A DNA stretch of 64,000 nt from Phymorhynchus buccinoides (lineage: Eukaryota > Mollusca > Gastropoda > Neogastropoda > Raphitomidae): the NCBI GenBank assembly GCA_017654935.2, contig CM065691.1:33834925-33898924 (forward strand), written 5' to 3'. Under the pieces are notes generated by a model. The model was not told the DNA's origin and made no database searches. It was given only the letters and a program-made list of their open reading frames with translations. Of the stretch, positions 1 to 47,415 are shown piece after piece. Position 1 is the first letter of the stretch, and the number at the start of each line of letters is the position of its first letter. Both the position numbers and the translations under genes were made by a program.

Positions 1-592
<592 letters not shown>

Positions 593-763
593 TTGAAAAC
601 TTAAACTTTATTTTCCTAGGATAAAGATTTTAAAGCAAAACCTATTCTTCCAATCTGTCCTTGATATACATACAGAATAGAACACAAACGTGGCAAGGCA
701 TACTAAGCTTATTACATGTACATATATACAGAGCTGAACACAACGGTAACAAAGCAGGTGAAA

Positions 764-906
<143 letters not shown>

Positions 907-1201
907 GCTTTTTTTCAATCACAACATTGCGCACGCATACCTCCCCTCTATTGAGTAGCTGCTGAGTGGTTCTAGGTATGCAGTATGTAGGTATAACCCT
1001 CACCCAACCAAAATAGGTTAGTCGTTTGTGAGGTGGCCTTTTTACTGCAAATCCTTGCCTGATACTATATAGTTATATACGTATCTGTTCTCTTCCATCC
1101 AGAGCCCTGTTGGCTTCAATTGGTCGTGTCTGGGCCTGTGCTGCTAGTTGTGCCTTCTTCCTATTATTCTGCATTCCTTCGAAATGGCTCAAGAGGTAAC
1201 T

Positions 1202-1424
<223 letters not shown>

Positions 1425-1464
1425 GGACTGGTATTTTACATTTTGTTTGATTGAAGAAAATGTC

Positions 1465-1680
1465 GAAAATTTGGCATCATTTCTGACCGTTTTTGCCAAA
1501 AAAACACCCAACCGAACCCACTTTGAAAATAGGAACAATTAATAAATGTTTTTATTAAATTACAAAAAGGGCATCATTTCTGACCGTTTTGGTCAAAAAA
1601 AACAACAACCCACTTTGAAAATAGGAACAATCAATAAAAAATAAAAAAAAGTTACAAAAAAGGGCACCACTTCCATCAAG
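1465..1680. repeat. Two tandem copies of a ~97-bp unit
   Basis: GCATCATTTCTGACCG with its following A-rich spacer starts at 1474 and again at 1571, with a partial third at about 1664 (GGGCACCACTTCC). 1681-1900 holds nothing recognisable. Confidence 0.8.
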
Positions 1681-1901
1681 AATAAAAAGCTAACAAAATG
1701 AAAATTATGGATGTGGGTGTTACGCCCAATCCTTGAAATTGCCCAATTCGTGAAATAACCGATTTAAAACTTGCTATTTAGATAAGCACTATGAATGATT
1801 TTTTGTTGTTTTTTGTTCATAAACATACAAAGATCAAGAATCGGTTCTAAACGAATACGAAATCACACATGTAGATGAGATTAAAATTCTTTATTCAGAC
1901 T

Positions 1902-2224
1902 TAGGTGAAGACGGGGTAAAAAGCCCATGGGCGGGGTAGAAGCCCATGTCAATTATCTCATGAAATGAAGCAAATTTCAGTCCCATTTTGCCCATGAGAC
2001 GAGTGTTAATGTTTAGCATTCGTCTCATGGGCAAATTTGACTGACATTTGCTTTATTTCATGAAATAATTGGCATGGGCTTCTACCCCGCCCATGGGCTT
2101 TTTACCCCGTCTTACATTAACACTCGTCTCATGGGCAAAATGGGACTGAAATTTGCTTCATTTCATGAGATAATTGACATGGGCTTCTTACCCGCCCATG
2201 GGATTTTTACCCCGTCTTCCCCTA
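1902..2224. mobile_element. Foldback MITE family A, copy 1 (one and a half units)
   Basis: The termini read TAGGTGAAGACGGGGTAAAA and its inverse. The inside is almost wholly inverted repeat around CCATGAGACGA. An extra arm follows the inner end at about 2113, so this copy is a partial dimer. The other copies are at 4356, 22666 and 39469. Confidence 0.85.
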
Positions 2225-2267
2225 ATTTATTATTTTAAAAACAACGTTTGATGAAACACGAAGTTCA

Positions 2268-2850
2268 GACATGCCCCGGAGTAGCTTTTGGTAGGTTTGG
2301 GGGATAGGATAGGGATGGAAATACGAAGATGAAAATATGTGCTACAATTGAGTTAATTAATCTTAATCAATACCTGTGTGAATGGGAATTGAAAATATGT
2401 GATATACATTGTTCATTTTATGTATTGGGCAAAGCATGTTGCCCATTTTCATGAAATGGTTCAGACATGCCCCGGAGTAGCTTTTGGTAGGTTTGGGGGA
2501 TAGGATAGGGATGGAAATACGAAGATGAAAATATGTGCTACAATTGAGTTAATTAATCTTAATCAATACCTGTGTGAATGGGAATTGAAAAAATGTGATA
2601 TACATTGTTCATTTTATGTATTGGGCAAAGCATGTTGCCCATTTTCATGAAATGGTTCAGACATGCCCCGGAGTAGCTTTTGGTAGGTTTGGGGGATAGG
2701 GTAGGGATGGAAATACGAAGATGAAAATATGTGCTACAATTGAGTTAATTAATCTTAATCAATACCTGTGTGAATGGGAATTGAAAAAATGTGATATACA
2801 TTGTTCATTTCATGTATTTGGCAAAGCAGGTGTAAAGTGGCACAGTGGTA
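2268..2850. repeat. Three tandem copies of a 196-bp unit
   Basis: ATGCCCCGGAGTAGC starts at 2271, 2467 and 2663; the copies are almost identical. The 3' part of the unit (from AATCAATACCTGTGTG) continues into the next array. Confidence 0.93.
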
Positions 2851-3153
2851 GCGCGTTCGCCTCGTGTCAAGTAAACCCGAGTTCGAACCTGGGTACAGGG
2901 GATTTTTGACACAACAGCTACTTAATCAATACCTGTGTGAATGGGAATTGAAAAAATGTGATATACATTGTTCATTTCATGTATTTGGCAAAGCAGGTGT
3001 AAAGTGGCACAGTGGTAGCGCGTTCGCCTCGTGTCAAGTAAACCCGAGTTTGAACCTGGGTACAGGGGATTTTTGACACAACAGCTACTTAATCAATACT
3101 CGTGTGAATGGGAATTGAAAAATGTGATATACATTGCTCATTTCATGTATTGG

Positions 3154-3655
<502 letters not shown>

Positions 3656-3829
3656 GCTTACTTCTTTTCGTTAGTCGTTACTTAACCCGTTCAAATGCAG
3701 CAAAAACAACAAGTGCAACGCCGAGCGGCTGCAAAGTCCCCTCGCCGGATCGCCGGATCGCCGAGCGACTACGAAATCGGAATGTGTCGGTTGTACACAT
3801 ACATAAAAACGCATCAAAACAGCACGTAG

Positions 3830-4275
3830 CTACATAAAATCGCATCAAAACAGCACGTAACTGAATAGTTTTATATATATAGCCTTGGGGTTCGGACCCG
3901 TGATTTGAGCGCGCGCGAGCATGCGCACACGAGCGCACAGAACAATTCATGACAACTGTGTTATAGAGCATTCATCAAGAAATGTTGTGAAAAAAACTGC
4001 ATTGAAATATATGCAAAACTTCGCGAGATATTAGCGATTATGTGTTTCGGGGTTTGAACCCCGTAACTGGCGCGACCTTGACCTGAATGTAAAACTAAAT
4101 ACATCAGTGGATAGCTTGCATCTTGGCAAACTAGTATACCAAATTTGATGATGATACACTGAATCGTTTTTGATAAAAACGGACGAATAGCCGGACGGAC
4201 GGAGGCACGCCGGACGGCACCGGACGGACGGATCAGACAAAAACAATAGCTCCCCGAACCTTCGGCTCGGGGACT
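3830..4275. mobile_element. Hairpin plus (GGAC)n element, pearl/Helentron-like (tentative)
   Basis: A terminal hairpin CCCCGAACCTTCGGCTCGGG (4244-4263) lies next to a GGAC-type tetranucleotide tract (4187-4230). This is the same layout as the 420-bp elements at 20188 and elsewhere, but the sequence differs. The left limit is uncertain. Confidence 0.45.
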
Positions 4276-4355
4276 AACAACAACAAAACCCGCTGGAATT
4301 TCAGAAAATGTTTGTCGTTTTTATTCAGTGATGTTTACGTTGAAAAAAAAAAAGG

Positions 4356-4562
4356 TAGGGGAAGACGGGGTAAAAAGCGCATGGGCGGGCAAGAAGCCCA
4401 CCCCAATTATCTCATGAAATGAAGCAAATTTCAGTCTCATTTTGCCCATGAGACGAGCGTTAATGTCTCATGGGCAAATTTGACTGACATTTTCTTTATT
4501 TCATGAGATAATTGGGGTGGGCTTCTTACCCGCCCATGCGCTTTTTACCCCGTCTTCCCCTA
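4356..4562. mobile_element. Foldback MITE family A, copy 2
   Basis: Complete palindromic copy of 207 bp. The ends are TAGGGGAAGACGGGGTAAAA and its exact inverse, so a TA target duplication is possible. Confidence 0.92.
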
Positions 4563-4626
4563 CATGTATAGCTGCATTTGGAATACGATCGGAGGAACCA
4601 GGGCGTGGCTCGGAATGAGCAGGGTT

Positions 4627-4627
<1 letters not shown>

Positions 4628-4662
<35 letters not shown>

Positions 4663-4670
4663 GGGGGTGT

Positions 4671-4750
<80 letters not shown>
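4628..4750. repeat. (GT)n then an ~80-base poly(G) tract
   Basis: About 30 bp of GT leads into GGGGGGGTGT and then an uninterrupted run of about 79 G. Confidence 0.95.
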
Positions 4751-4751
<1 letters not shown>

Positions 4752-4753
4752 AA

Positions 4754-4886
4754 AGGTCTCAATACACGTTAACAATTTTCACTCTTTCTCCATGACAAGA
4801 CAGTGATATGCAAGTGATCTTATGACTGGCATGTCACTGTGCTGCCATGGGGAAATAGTGAAAAATGTTAGCGTGTATTGAGACCT
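4754..4886. mobile_element. Short inverted-repeat element (133 bp)
   Basis: AGGTCTCAATACACGTTAAC at 4754 is matched in inverse by the last 29 bases (27 of 29 pair). It abuts the poly(G) tract. Confidence 0.75.
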
Positions 4887-5084
4887 TATCGCGAAAAGGA
4901 TTGGTCTGGAGAGAAAAAAACTCCACTGCTGTTTTCTTCTTCTTCACAAGTATGTACATTCAGCAAACAAAACAAAACAAAATCTGATTCACTATTTTAA
5001 AAGTTGTTCAAAGATTATTTTCGGTAAATGTTAACGCTAGCCTCCTTACCATTACTGACTACCTACTATAGGATTACACGCGAT

Positions 5085-5320
5085 CCCCAGAGTTATTGTT
5101 CTTTGCGTTTCCCCAGAGTTTCTCCAGAGCTAATTGTTCTTTGAGTTTCCCAAGAGTTTCTCCAGAGTTATTGTTCTTTGCGTCTCCCTAGAGTTTCTCT
5201 GGAGAGAGTTATTGTTCTTTGCGTTAACTTAGAGTTTTCTCCAGAGTTATTGTTCTTTGCGTTTTCCTAGAGTTTTCTCCAGAGTTATTGTTCTTTGCGT
5301 TTCCCTAGAGTTTGTCCAGT
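5085..5320. repeat. Degenerate ~43-bp tandem repeat (family H), about six copies
   Basis: The core GAGTTATTGTTCTTTGCG alternates with CTAGAGTTTCTCCA. Single copies recur at 51115-51165 and 61285-61340, next to gene 2 exons 13 and 9. The following stretch 5360-5440 (GGGCGTGTGACG) also matches 51170-51235. Confidence 0.85.
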
Positions 5321-5727
5321 GTAGACGGACTATGCGGTCGTCGCGGGTTTGTTTTGTTCTCTGAAATCGATCTTTATTATTGTTCTTAAGGAGACGCTAA
5401 AGGGAAATAATAATGGGCGTGTGACGACATGTCGTCAGATTCCATAGCCTACCAGACGGCAGCCGTGTCAGTTCAGGTCTTATCAGTTTCATCCACTGGA
5501 CTGTAAAATAGCAGTGGCCAGCAAAATACATCTTGACGAAATTAATACCAAATGACGTGGTATTCATTTTGTGCGTGTATTTGCTGGGCACGCTATTTTA
5601 CCGTATAGTCACGCACTGATTTTTAAAAAATCTATCATAAAAGAAAGAAGAATAGAACTGATCTGGCCCGTCCTACCACCACCGTGGCTGGGGGAATCTA
5701 TGCATGCGTAACGTATGGCAAGAAAGG

Positions 5728-5985
5728 TCTACTTCTTTCGTATACGAATGGTCAACCTATGGCGATATTTTTCACGCCAGAGGGCAGTCAATGCACTAGG
5801 GGCTTATCACGCGATTTTCTTACTTGGGCGTAGTGAGAGAGAGAGTGATGGTAGGACCACTCACTGTCTCTCTCTCTTTCGTTATCCCCAACTAATAATA
5901 TAGAGAGGATTAGCCCCACACGAGCGTCATGCTCTCTGGCGTGAGAAAAATCGCACTAAGTCTCTCATTGCATTCCCTTCTTCTT
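5728..5985. mobile_element. MITE family E, copy 1
   Basis: Imperfect terminal inverted repeats TTTTTCACGCCAGAGGGCA and CTCTGGCGTGAGAAAAA enclose a core of GAGAGA, a short spacer and CTCTCT arms. An inverted copy lies at 62219-62435. Confidence 0.85.
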
Positions 5986-6170
5986 TTGATTTTTATGTTG
6001 AGCTAGTAGTATAGTAGGCGCGTTTTGTAAGCGTCAATGCGATAGACAACAAATCAAGGTTAGATAAGGTTGTGCTTGAGCACCTGTCCTAAAGTTTCAA
6101 AAGGTTGCATCCACATGGTGAAACCTTCATTGCTTCTTTTATGATAATGCTGATTGGCTTTTATTTCTAG

Positions 6171-6172
6171 TC

Positions 6173-6233
<61 letters not shown>
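6171..6233. repeat. Poly(C) and (CT)n microsatellite
   Basis: 13 C followed by about 50 bp of CT. Confidence 0.95.
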
Positions 6234-6234
<1 letters not shown>

Positions 6235-6445
6235 ACGAAAATGGTGTTTTACGTCCTCTTGGTCTGAATCGGACACATATGGGACATTTGTTAATACAAA
6301 TATGGTGGGAACAATACTGGAGGCAATGCCCGGAGGCAGTACGAAACCAGTAAAGTCCCGATTTTGTTTTTATTAATACTGATAGGTGTAGCGGTAACCA
6401 CGCCTCGGTTAAACCTCATCGGCTATGGCACCGCCACAAGATAGT
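6232..6445. repeat. Dispersed repeat family D, copy 1
   Basis: Starts CGACGAAAATGGTGTTTTAC and ends CATCGGCTATGGCACCGC. Near-identical copies lie at 23383-23592 and 23631-23825. Origin unknown. Confidence 0.85.
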
Positions 6446-6614
6446 ATAACGGTCGGTCGCCACTATTCTTTCCCACTCCCATTCCTCAAAGAAAGTGTCA
6501 GCTGTTGACGATGGAAAGCTAACCCTATGCTTCTAACGATCTAAACATTTGTCAACAATACTCTCTCTGTGTCTCTCTCTGTGTGTGTCTCACGCGTAAG
6601 TTCCCTACAGAAAA

Positions 6615-6766
6615 CCCTAAATAAGTGGAAGAAAGAAGGATCAAGTATACGCATATAGGGGAAATTCGGACACGTGCGCAAATCTTTACCCTTCTTTGTT
6701 TCACTTATTTATGGATTGCGCACGGGTTTCCGCACGGAATATCCGCTTATGTGTGTACACGGCCTA
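6615..6766. repeat. Dispersed repeat family G, copy 1
   Basis: About 150 bp from AATAAGTGGAAGAAAGAAGG to GTGTGTACACGGCC, repeated at 13412-13565. It provides a spurious open frame in front of exon 1. Confidence 0.9.
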
Positions 6767-6820
6767 AGTCTCACACGATTTCAAGGTGAGTACGGGCCCC
6801 GATGCATGCCCTGTGTCCAG

Positions 6821-40774
<33,954 letters not shown>

Positions 40775-41280
40775 ATCGTCACCGGAAGTAACCTCTGACG
40801 TCATTGTCTGATGCATTTTGGTTCAACTAATATGGACCAACGAGAAACGACGTTTCACTCTCCTGTTCAACGACAATGCCAGAGAGACGGATTGGTAGAA
40901 CTTGTGCTTCTGGCTGCAGAGACAAGGATGGACTTTGTACTTATTGTGCTCACATAATTTTTATTTTTTTATAGGCAGCTCACAAACTATATATCACATC
41001 GATTTAATACGCGATTTTTGTGTGTGAAGTAAGCAAACAAAAGGCGATATCGCATTGATTTCAATAACTCTTTCGTATATAATAGTTATGGAGTTAGTAT
41101 AGCACTTTCATTTGAATAACTGTTTCTGCGACGTGTGTTCTTTCCCCCATCTAATTCTTAAACCAATGTATCTAGGATAGACGAACAGAAAAGGGCGTCT
41201 TCCATTATGGTCGAAAATCAGCCATAGAAGGAAGGAAATTCGGGAGCAACACTAACAAGGGCGTCGCCGAGCGGCAGACA

Positions 41281-42510
41281 TGTCCGTCACCAGCAATGCC
41301 ACGCACTTGCGACACCCCGTAGCATAATTTTTTGTGTGTAGGCCAACGCAACTCTCTCTCTCTCTCTTTATCTCCACACAAAATTTTAAGCGATTCTGTC
41401 AACCAATTCGGAAGCAGGGTCCAGCGTTCTCCTTGACCTTGACCTTGGGCAGTACATAATATTCGGAAGCACCATAAGCCAAACCACCTTCACACCAAGT
41501 TTCAACATCCTATGTCAGCCAGTACCTGAGGCTAAAAATAGATTTTCTGTTTTCAAGGTCATTCATCAAGGTCATGACCTTGACCTTAAAAATTCATGTT
41601 TGGAGCTCTTCCTATTAATGTGGCACGCCACCACACAAAATTAGAAGCGATTCTGTCAACCCATTCGAAAGATATCCTTGAGACAGACAGAAGGATAAAT
41701 TAAAGATTTTTGGTTTTCAAGGCCGTACGCCAAGGTCAAGGTCACGACGGCAAAATGGTTTGCGCCGATGCCTTCCTCTCATGGTGACACACCAGCACAC
41801 AAAATTTGACGCCGATTCTGTCAACCCATTCGAAAGATATCCTTGGGATAGACAGAAGGAGAAAAAATGACCCTCCGATTTTCAGGCTCCACGATCTTTT
41901 TGACCTTGACCTTGATTGATATGCCATCATCAGAACAAGCATAAGCCAAACCACCTTCATGCCAAGTTTCAACATCCTATGTGGATCGGTGCCCGAGATA
42001 TGGCTAAAAATAGATTTTCGGTTTTCAAGGTCATACGTCAAGGTCAAAGTCACGACGACAAAATGGTTTGCGCGGATCTCTTTCTATTAAGGTGGCACAC
42101 CTTCACACACAATTTGAAGCGATTCTGCCAACCCATTCGAAAGATATCCTTGGGACAGACATAAGGAGAACAAGGCCTACCGATCTCCCGGACCGTGACC
42201 TTGACCTTGATCGGTATGTTACTATCAGAACGGGCATAAGCCAAAGTACCCACATGCCAAATTTGAAGACTCTAACACCAACGGTGTGGGAGTTAGGGCC
42301 CCTTAAAGATGTTCGGTTTTCAAGGTCGTACGCCAAGGTCAAGGTCACGACGGCGGATGCCTTTCTCTCATGGTGACACACCAGCACACAAAATTTGACG
42401 CGATTTGGTCAAGCGGTTCGGGAGATATCCTTGGGACAGACAGAAAATAAAAATAATAAAAAAATAAAACCCAGCCCATCGCAAAGTCCGATCACCTATG
42501 GTGACGGACA
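41281..42510. mobile_element. 1.2-kb element P with TIRs and many TCAAGGTCA motifs
   Basis: TGTCCGTCACCA at 41281-41292 and its perfect inverse at 42499-42510 bound four to five diverged ~280-bp units. Each unit has GATTCTGTCAACCCATTCG, AGATATCCTTGGGACAGAC and paired TGACCTTGACCTTG / CAAGGTCAAGGTCA blocks. No ORF. It starts 507 bases after the gene 1 stop codon and has AATAAA strings near its right end (42445-42470). Confidence 0.72.
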
Positions 42511-42704
42511 ATAAGACTGTACATAATTATTCTGTCGCCCAGTATAGCTTGTTTTGCATGGGCGAAATATGCAGATTCGTATACCCTGTTAATCGTCTTT
42601 ACTTGCCGTTTTTAACGTTTTGAAATAGAAATATATTCGAGTTACTTTGATGACGCTTTCTATTGAATGTACGTAGTTTGTTGATGTTGCACAGTGGTTC
42701 TTTT

Positions 42705-43125
42705 TGTTTGTGGCTCAAGCCACAAACCTATAACTCACTTTGTCGGTCGGTCGGTCTGTCTGTCTGTCTGTCGGTCCAAAATTGTCGCACATTTTGACAA
42801 AATTGTCGCACTTCAAATCGAGGCTACACTTCAAATTGAGGCCGCTCTTTAAAATGATGTATTTTAAAAGCGTACAAAATAATAAACATACGTAATACAG
42901 ACACTACAACAGACACGACGAGTATGCGGTGCTTCTTTCGATGAGCATAAGTAGGATACATAGTTTTAAATGTTTTCCAAAAGATATAAAAAGTTACGAA
43001 ATGGTGCAGAGATAACATTCTGGTTTACAGATTAAAATTATTGAAAAGCCAGGGGGAGGTGACTCATGATTGAAGTGGTAAAAATAGACCGCGTGCCACT
43101 AACTATTGCGATTTCGTGCTTGTTT
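42705..43125 (+). mobile_element. Hairpin/(GTCY)n element family C, copy 4
   Basis: Complete copy; hairpin GTTTGTGGCTCAAGCCACAA, (GTCG/GTCT)n, right end CGATTTCGTGCTTGTTT. Confidence 0.82.
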
Positions 43126-43962
43126 TTTTACTACCCTTTATTCTCTGTATTTACCCCCCTCCCCCCACCTCTCTCCAACTTATGAGAAACAAAATTTGTG
43201 TTCCCTTTTCTTTAGCAGGTGCTGCAGAGGTAACAACACAATACTTTGTTTTTGCAGAAAACACACCTTTTTCATCATGTTTGAGTAAACAAACAATTTT
43301 TTATAGGTATTTTGAGTATATATTGTATGTGTGTATTTTAAAAGAAAGCTTAGTTGCTTTGTATTGTGTATTTTGAGTGAGTTTTTTTTGTCATGCATTT
43401 TAACTAACTGTTCTTTATTTTAGATTTTTATTTGAAACTATTTTTGTTGTGTGTTTAGGGACTTCTTTCACGTAGTGAAATTGTGTATTTCTCCCCTTCT
43501 CTCTTTTCCAATTTAATAAAGTATGTAGGCCTAGGTCATAGTTGGGATTTTATTTATTTACACCAGTTCTTGGGTATTAATAATGTACTTAAATGTGCAC
43601 TATTGTTATTCTCTTGACATAAAGATCACTGGGGTGTTTTTTAGGTGGGATTTTGGCCCTGTTCGAGTTTTTTCCATTTAATCCCGATTTGCTCAGGTTT
43701 TGTTATTATGACATATTCGAAGACTGTGACCATCCACATTGTAGGGGAGGCGTATTGATTCAGTACCTGTCACGCAAATCGTACCACCTGGTTTCCTACC
43801 GAACGGTAGAAGATTGGGGGTTAATATTTGTGTGTGAAGTTTGGACAGGGGAAGGGAAGTATTTTATCACATCAAAAATGCAACGAAGATGAACACTCTT
43901 TGCAAGACAAGCGAAAGTTCATTTTGGCAGCATCTGATGTAATTTTAGGTAACGCTTTTTTG
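43126..43962. other. Intergenic stretch, no supported gene
   Basis: Contains a short open frame at 43653-43892 (79 codons, + strand) without recognisable motifs and an AATAAA at 43515. I see no codon-level evidence for a gene. Confidence 0.6.
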
Positions 43963-44368
43963 TTTGTGGCTCAAGCCACAAACCTATAACTCACTTTGTC
44001 GGTCGGTCGGTCTGTCGGTCCAAAATTGTCGCACATTTTGACAAAATTGTCGCACTTCAAATCGAGGCTACACTTCTGGCCGCTCTTTAAAATGATGTAT
44101 TTTAAAAGCGTACAAAATAATAAACATATGTAATACAGACACTACAACAGACACGACGAGTATGCGGTGCTTCTTTTGATGAGTATAAGTAGGATACATA
44201 GTTTTAAATGTTTTCCAAAAGATATAAAAAGTTACGAAATGGTGCAGAGATAACATTCTGGTTTACAGATTAAAATTATTGAAAAGCCAGGGGAGGTAAC
44301 TCATGATTGGAGTGGTAAAAATAGACCGCGTGCCACAAACTATTGCGATTTCGCGCTTGTTTGTTTGT
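43963..44368 (+). mobile_element. Hairpin/(GTCY)n element family C, copy 5
   Basis: Complete copy, about 405 bp, right end GCGATTTCGCGCTTGTTT. Confidence 0.82.
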
Positions 44369-45265
44369 TATTCAGTGCATACATGCAAAGATTAAAACTG
44401 GAAATATCACTTTAAAATCTAAGTTCTTAGGGTCAATGTTGTTCACTTTGTAAATTAAAATATCCAAAGGAAAAATAATTGGGCCATAGTTATGCAATTC
44501 GCACCACTATCACGTAATTCGTACCTCCTACGTCTTTTCAATGGCGCAGCGTCAAAAATGCATTCAGGGGCCTGTTTTACGTGACATCAAACTTTTGATG
44601 ATAAAATGACATAAGAATTACTTTGACGTCACAGAGACTAACTGGAACATTCTATAGCTAAAGCCAAGTCACGAGCGTCCTACCGTTGAATTAGTGCTAT
44701 AAACCCCCTGGTACGATATCATTAACCTGGTGGTACGAATTCCGTAACAGGTCTTGTAATTCGTACCTTTAAAAATAAAAGTATTTTTACGTTTAAGCCA
44801 AAAGTACAAACATTATCTTTATAATTATAGTATATAGTTATAGCCCTCTACCAGTAGTATCCACATTGAAAGTTTCATAGCGTTTGGATTATCTGCCCTT
44901 GAGATAGAGATCTCTATCCTTAGGGGGTACCGATTCAATAAGTGTCCCCTACGATTATTTTTTGACGTTTCGACTTTTGGATGTTATCCTTTGCAAATGA
45001 TATTGTCTTCATATCATATCGATATTCAAATGGGAAAATACTCAGAATACATTCGGAAACTTCTAATAAATTAGATATCTCCAATTAGTAACGATGTGTC
45101 TCTTTCCGGATTTTCTGCATACAAACTTTAAAAGAATCGTTTCTCGGGGAGATTCTATTTTTAAAACCCCATCTGTGTTACCTTGATTGTGTACTTTTAA
45201 TTATGTACTATTTGTGTCTGTACAGATGTTCGCTAATCAGAAACATTTTAAATTTAATTTTGAAA
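44369..45265. other. Intergenic stretch, no gene; scattered AATTCGTAC motifs
   Basis: AATTCGCACC, AATTCGTACC (twice) and GGTACGAATT occur between 44495 and 44770 in both orientations, suggesting an old inverted-repeat element. Confidence 0.5.
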
Positions 45266-45600
45266 TGAATAGCCCCCGTGGAGATACTGGGGGTCTTTCG
45301 TACAAATAGTTCTCCCACCTTCTGGAAGTTATGTTCTTGTAACTTCCTCGTATCTGTCACTCTACTTGACTCTGTCTTTTCCCTTTGTTTTCTGTAATCT
45401 ACTATCTTTCTGACTTATTGGCCCATTCTTTTGCCTTTTTTTCCAAACAAAAATCTTCTAAATAATGTTCTGCTTTGAACTCCTCCGAAATCGGAAAGTG
45501 TCGGCTGAATGCAGCGAGGAAACCAGTGAAAAGTGAAAACAGGACACATACGATCAATTGTGGCCTGGGAACGCCGAAGAAGAAGAAGAAGAAGAAGAAA
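45266..45600 (+). mobile_element. Dispersed repeat family B, plus-strand copy
   Basis: CCCACCTTCTGGAAGTT to GGCCTGGGAACGCCG(AAG)n. A poly(C) run follows at 45705-45725; 45726-46180 shows no gene. Confidence 0.78.
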
Positions 45601-46180
45601 GGAATGATATGCCAACGAGATTAAAAAAAATACTTCTGTTACTATACGTTTCAAAATTGATCATACTGTATTAGAAAAGCATGAATGTTGCCACATCTTC
45701 TCTCCCCCCCCCCCCCCCCCCCCCCACCACCAAACAATGGATCGCCTTCGCAAATTTCTCTCTATCAGCAAGTATGTGAACAGCTACACTACCAAAAAAA
45801 GGTGTGTTTGAAATCAAATTGAATGAAAATTAAGGAAAGTCTTTCGATGTACATGACTATGCTGTAAATGAAATGTTAAGGACATCACTTAAGAAAATTC
45901 CGTTGAATTTTAGAGGCTTTATTGAATTATTGTTTGGGTTGCAAAATTATATTTCTGTTACTTTATTTGTTAACAATAATGCTGTGAATGTTGTATATGA
46001 ACTCATTTATTTTGGGGGGAAGCTTATACTGTTCTTTTAGACATTATGCATACGCGTTATTGTTGGGTGCAAGGATTTATCTTTTCATTCCAAGGTATGT
46101 ACAACTGAAGTCTTAACCTTCCAATGCCAATCAAAATCTATAAGATTTCCTTTAAGTACAGTTTTCGTTCATAGTTTTTT

Positions 46181-46294
46181 TAAAGACCCACCACGTCACG
46201 TGTCCAAATCATGGTTTTCACGTGTTTTCCCTCATATCTGGTAAGAAATCTTCTAAACATCAGAGGGAATGTGACACGTGACGTGGGGGGTCTT
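46181..46294. repeat. Short inverted-repeat element with CACGTG-containing arms
   Basis: AAAGACCCACCACGTCACGT at the left; the inverse right arm GACACGTGACGTGGGGGGTC pairs 22 of 23 positions. Confidence 0.82.
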
Positions 46295-46448
46295 TAGTTC
46301 ATATTTCATTGAACATACGATATTTGTTTTATTGCTTGTACATAAACATTTATGTGATAGAATACCAATTTAATCCAGAGCTTTTAGAAAATAAAACATT
46401 TTACTATAAATTTTTGGTTAAAATTCTGTGTTGTCGTGTTTCTCAATC

Positions 46449-46462
46449 ACGCACATACACGC

Positions 46463-46498
<36 letters not shown>

Positions 46499-46511
46499 GC
46501 GCGCAGTGAGC

Positions 46512-46587
<76 letters not shown>
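46449..46587. repeat. (CA)n and (GA)n microsatellites
   Basis: CA at 46449-46498, then GCGCGCGCAG, then GA at 46515-46587. 46600-47190 is A/T-rich with a short CA-rich patch, no gene. Confidence 0.95.
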
Positions 46588-47192
46588 ACTATTTCAGCAC
46601 AAACACACATTTATGTTTTCACGCACACAGTAACACTATCGAACACACGCACACATACACACAAGTGCGCGCACAAACATGCACACAAAACACAATTAGG
46701 CACACCCACAAAGTAATATATCAATACCAAGTTGAAACAAACATCGACATAAATTAGTTTTATTCCTGATTAAACAAAGAAAAATAATAGAATGCTTTTT
46801 TTAAAATGAACGTAAAGGATATTAATAAAAACAAATATAAAGTTTATTGGAAGTTTTTGGGGAAATCTTTAACATTAAAAAATGAGACAGAAGTGTCAAA
46901 CATTATGTGAAACGAAACCTGTAACAGTGATGAAGAGAGGTAACATGAAAAACATGGTTTGGATTGAAAAAAAACCATGGATCTAGACAAGTTTTAGACT
47001 AAAAAATCGCTGTTCCGAGAATACTCTGAATTTGGCTCTGACTGGCGTTCTCCTGTTCCGGTTTTGAGGAGCAACACGCCGCTTAAAAAAAAAGTCCTTG
47101 CTGACTTACTTAACCTACTGTTTCATTTACCACAACGCCTGATATTTCAAATCAAGGGTTATTTAATATACCAGAAGGTAAAATCGTCCTTT

Positions 47193-47415
47193 CGGGTGAA
47201 AGCCAGACGCACACGTTAAACCAGGTGGCAACGAAAAAGTTGTCATTTGGTCCAAATTTACCCATCCCCTTTCCTTCCTTATCAGTCACACAAAAATCGC
47301 ATGGAAATGGAAAAAAAAGGGCGGCGCACCTCAGGATGTGAGGCGCTCTCCAGGTGGGAGCAACCCGAATTTCGCAGAGACGCCTCTGTGACTGTAAAGT
47401 ACCAAATACCAGAAA
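47193..47415 (+). mobile_element. SINE family S1, 5'-truncated copy
   Basis: Starts in the body (CACGTTAAACCAGGTGGCAA), ends GCCTCTGTGACTGTAAAGTA; tRNA head absent. Confidence 0.82.

Noticed and set aside
2835..2906. Possible functional tRNA genes at the GTGGCACAGTGG...TTCGAACC sequences
   Set aside because: Acceptor stems do not pair and the heads are attached to SINE bodies or tandem repeats.
6779..6790. Perfect donor-like CAAGGTGAGT just before exon 1
   Set aside because: It would leave an intron of about 36 bases to the acceptor at 6820, too short for normal splicing, and no coding sequence precedes it.
43653..43892. 79-codon open frame between gene 1 and gene 2
   Set aside because: No recognisable motif, no splice or regulatory context, length expected by chance.
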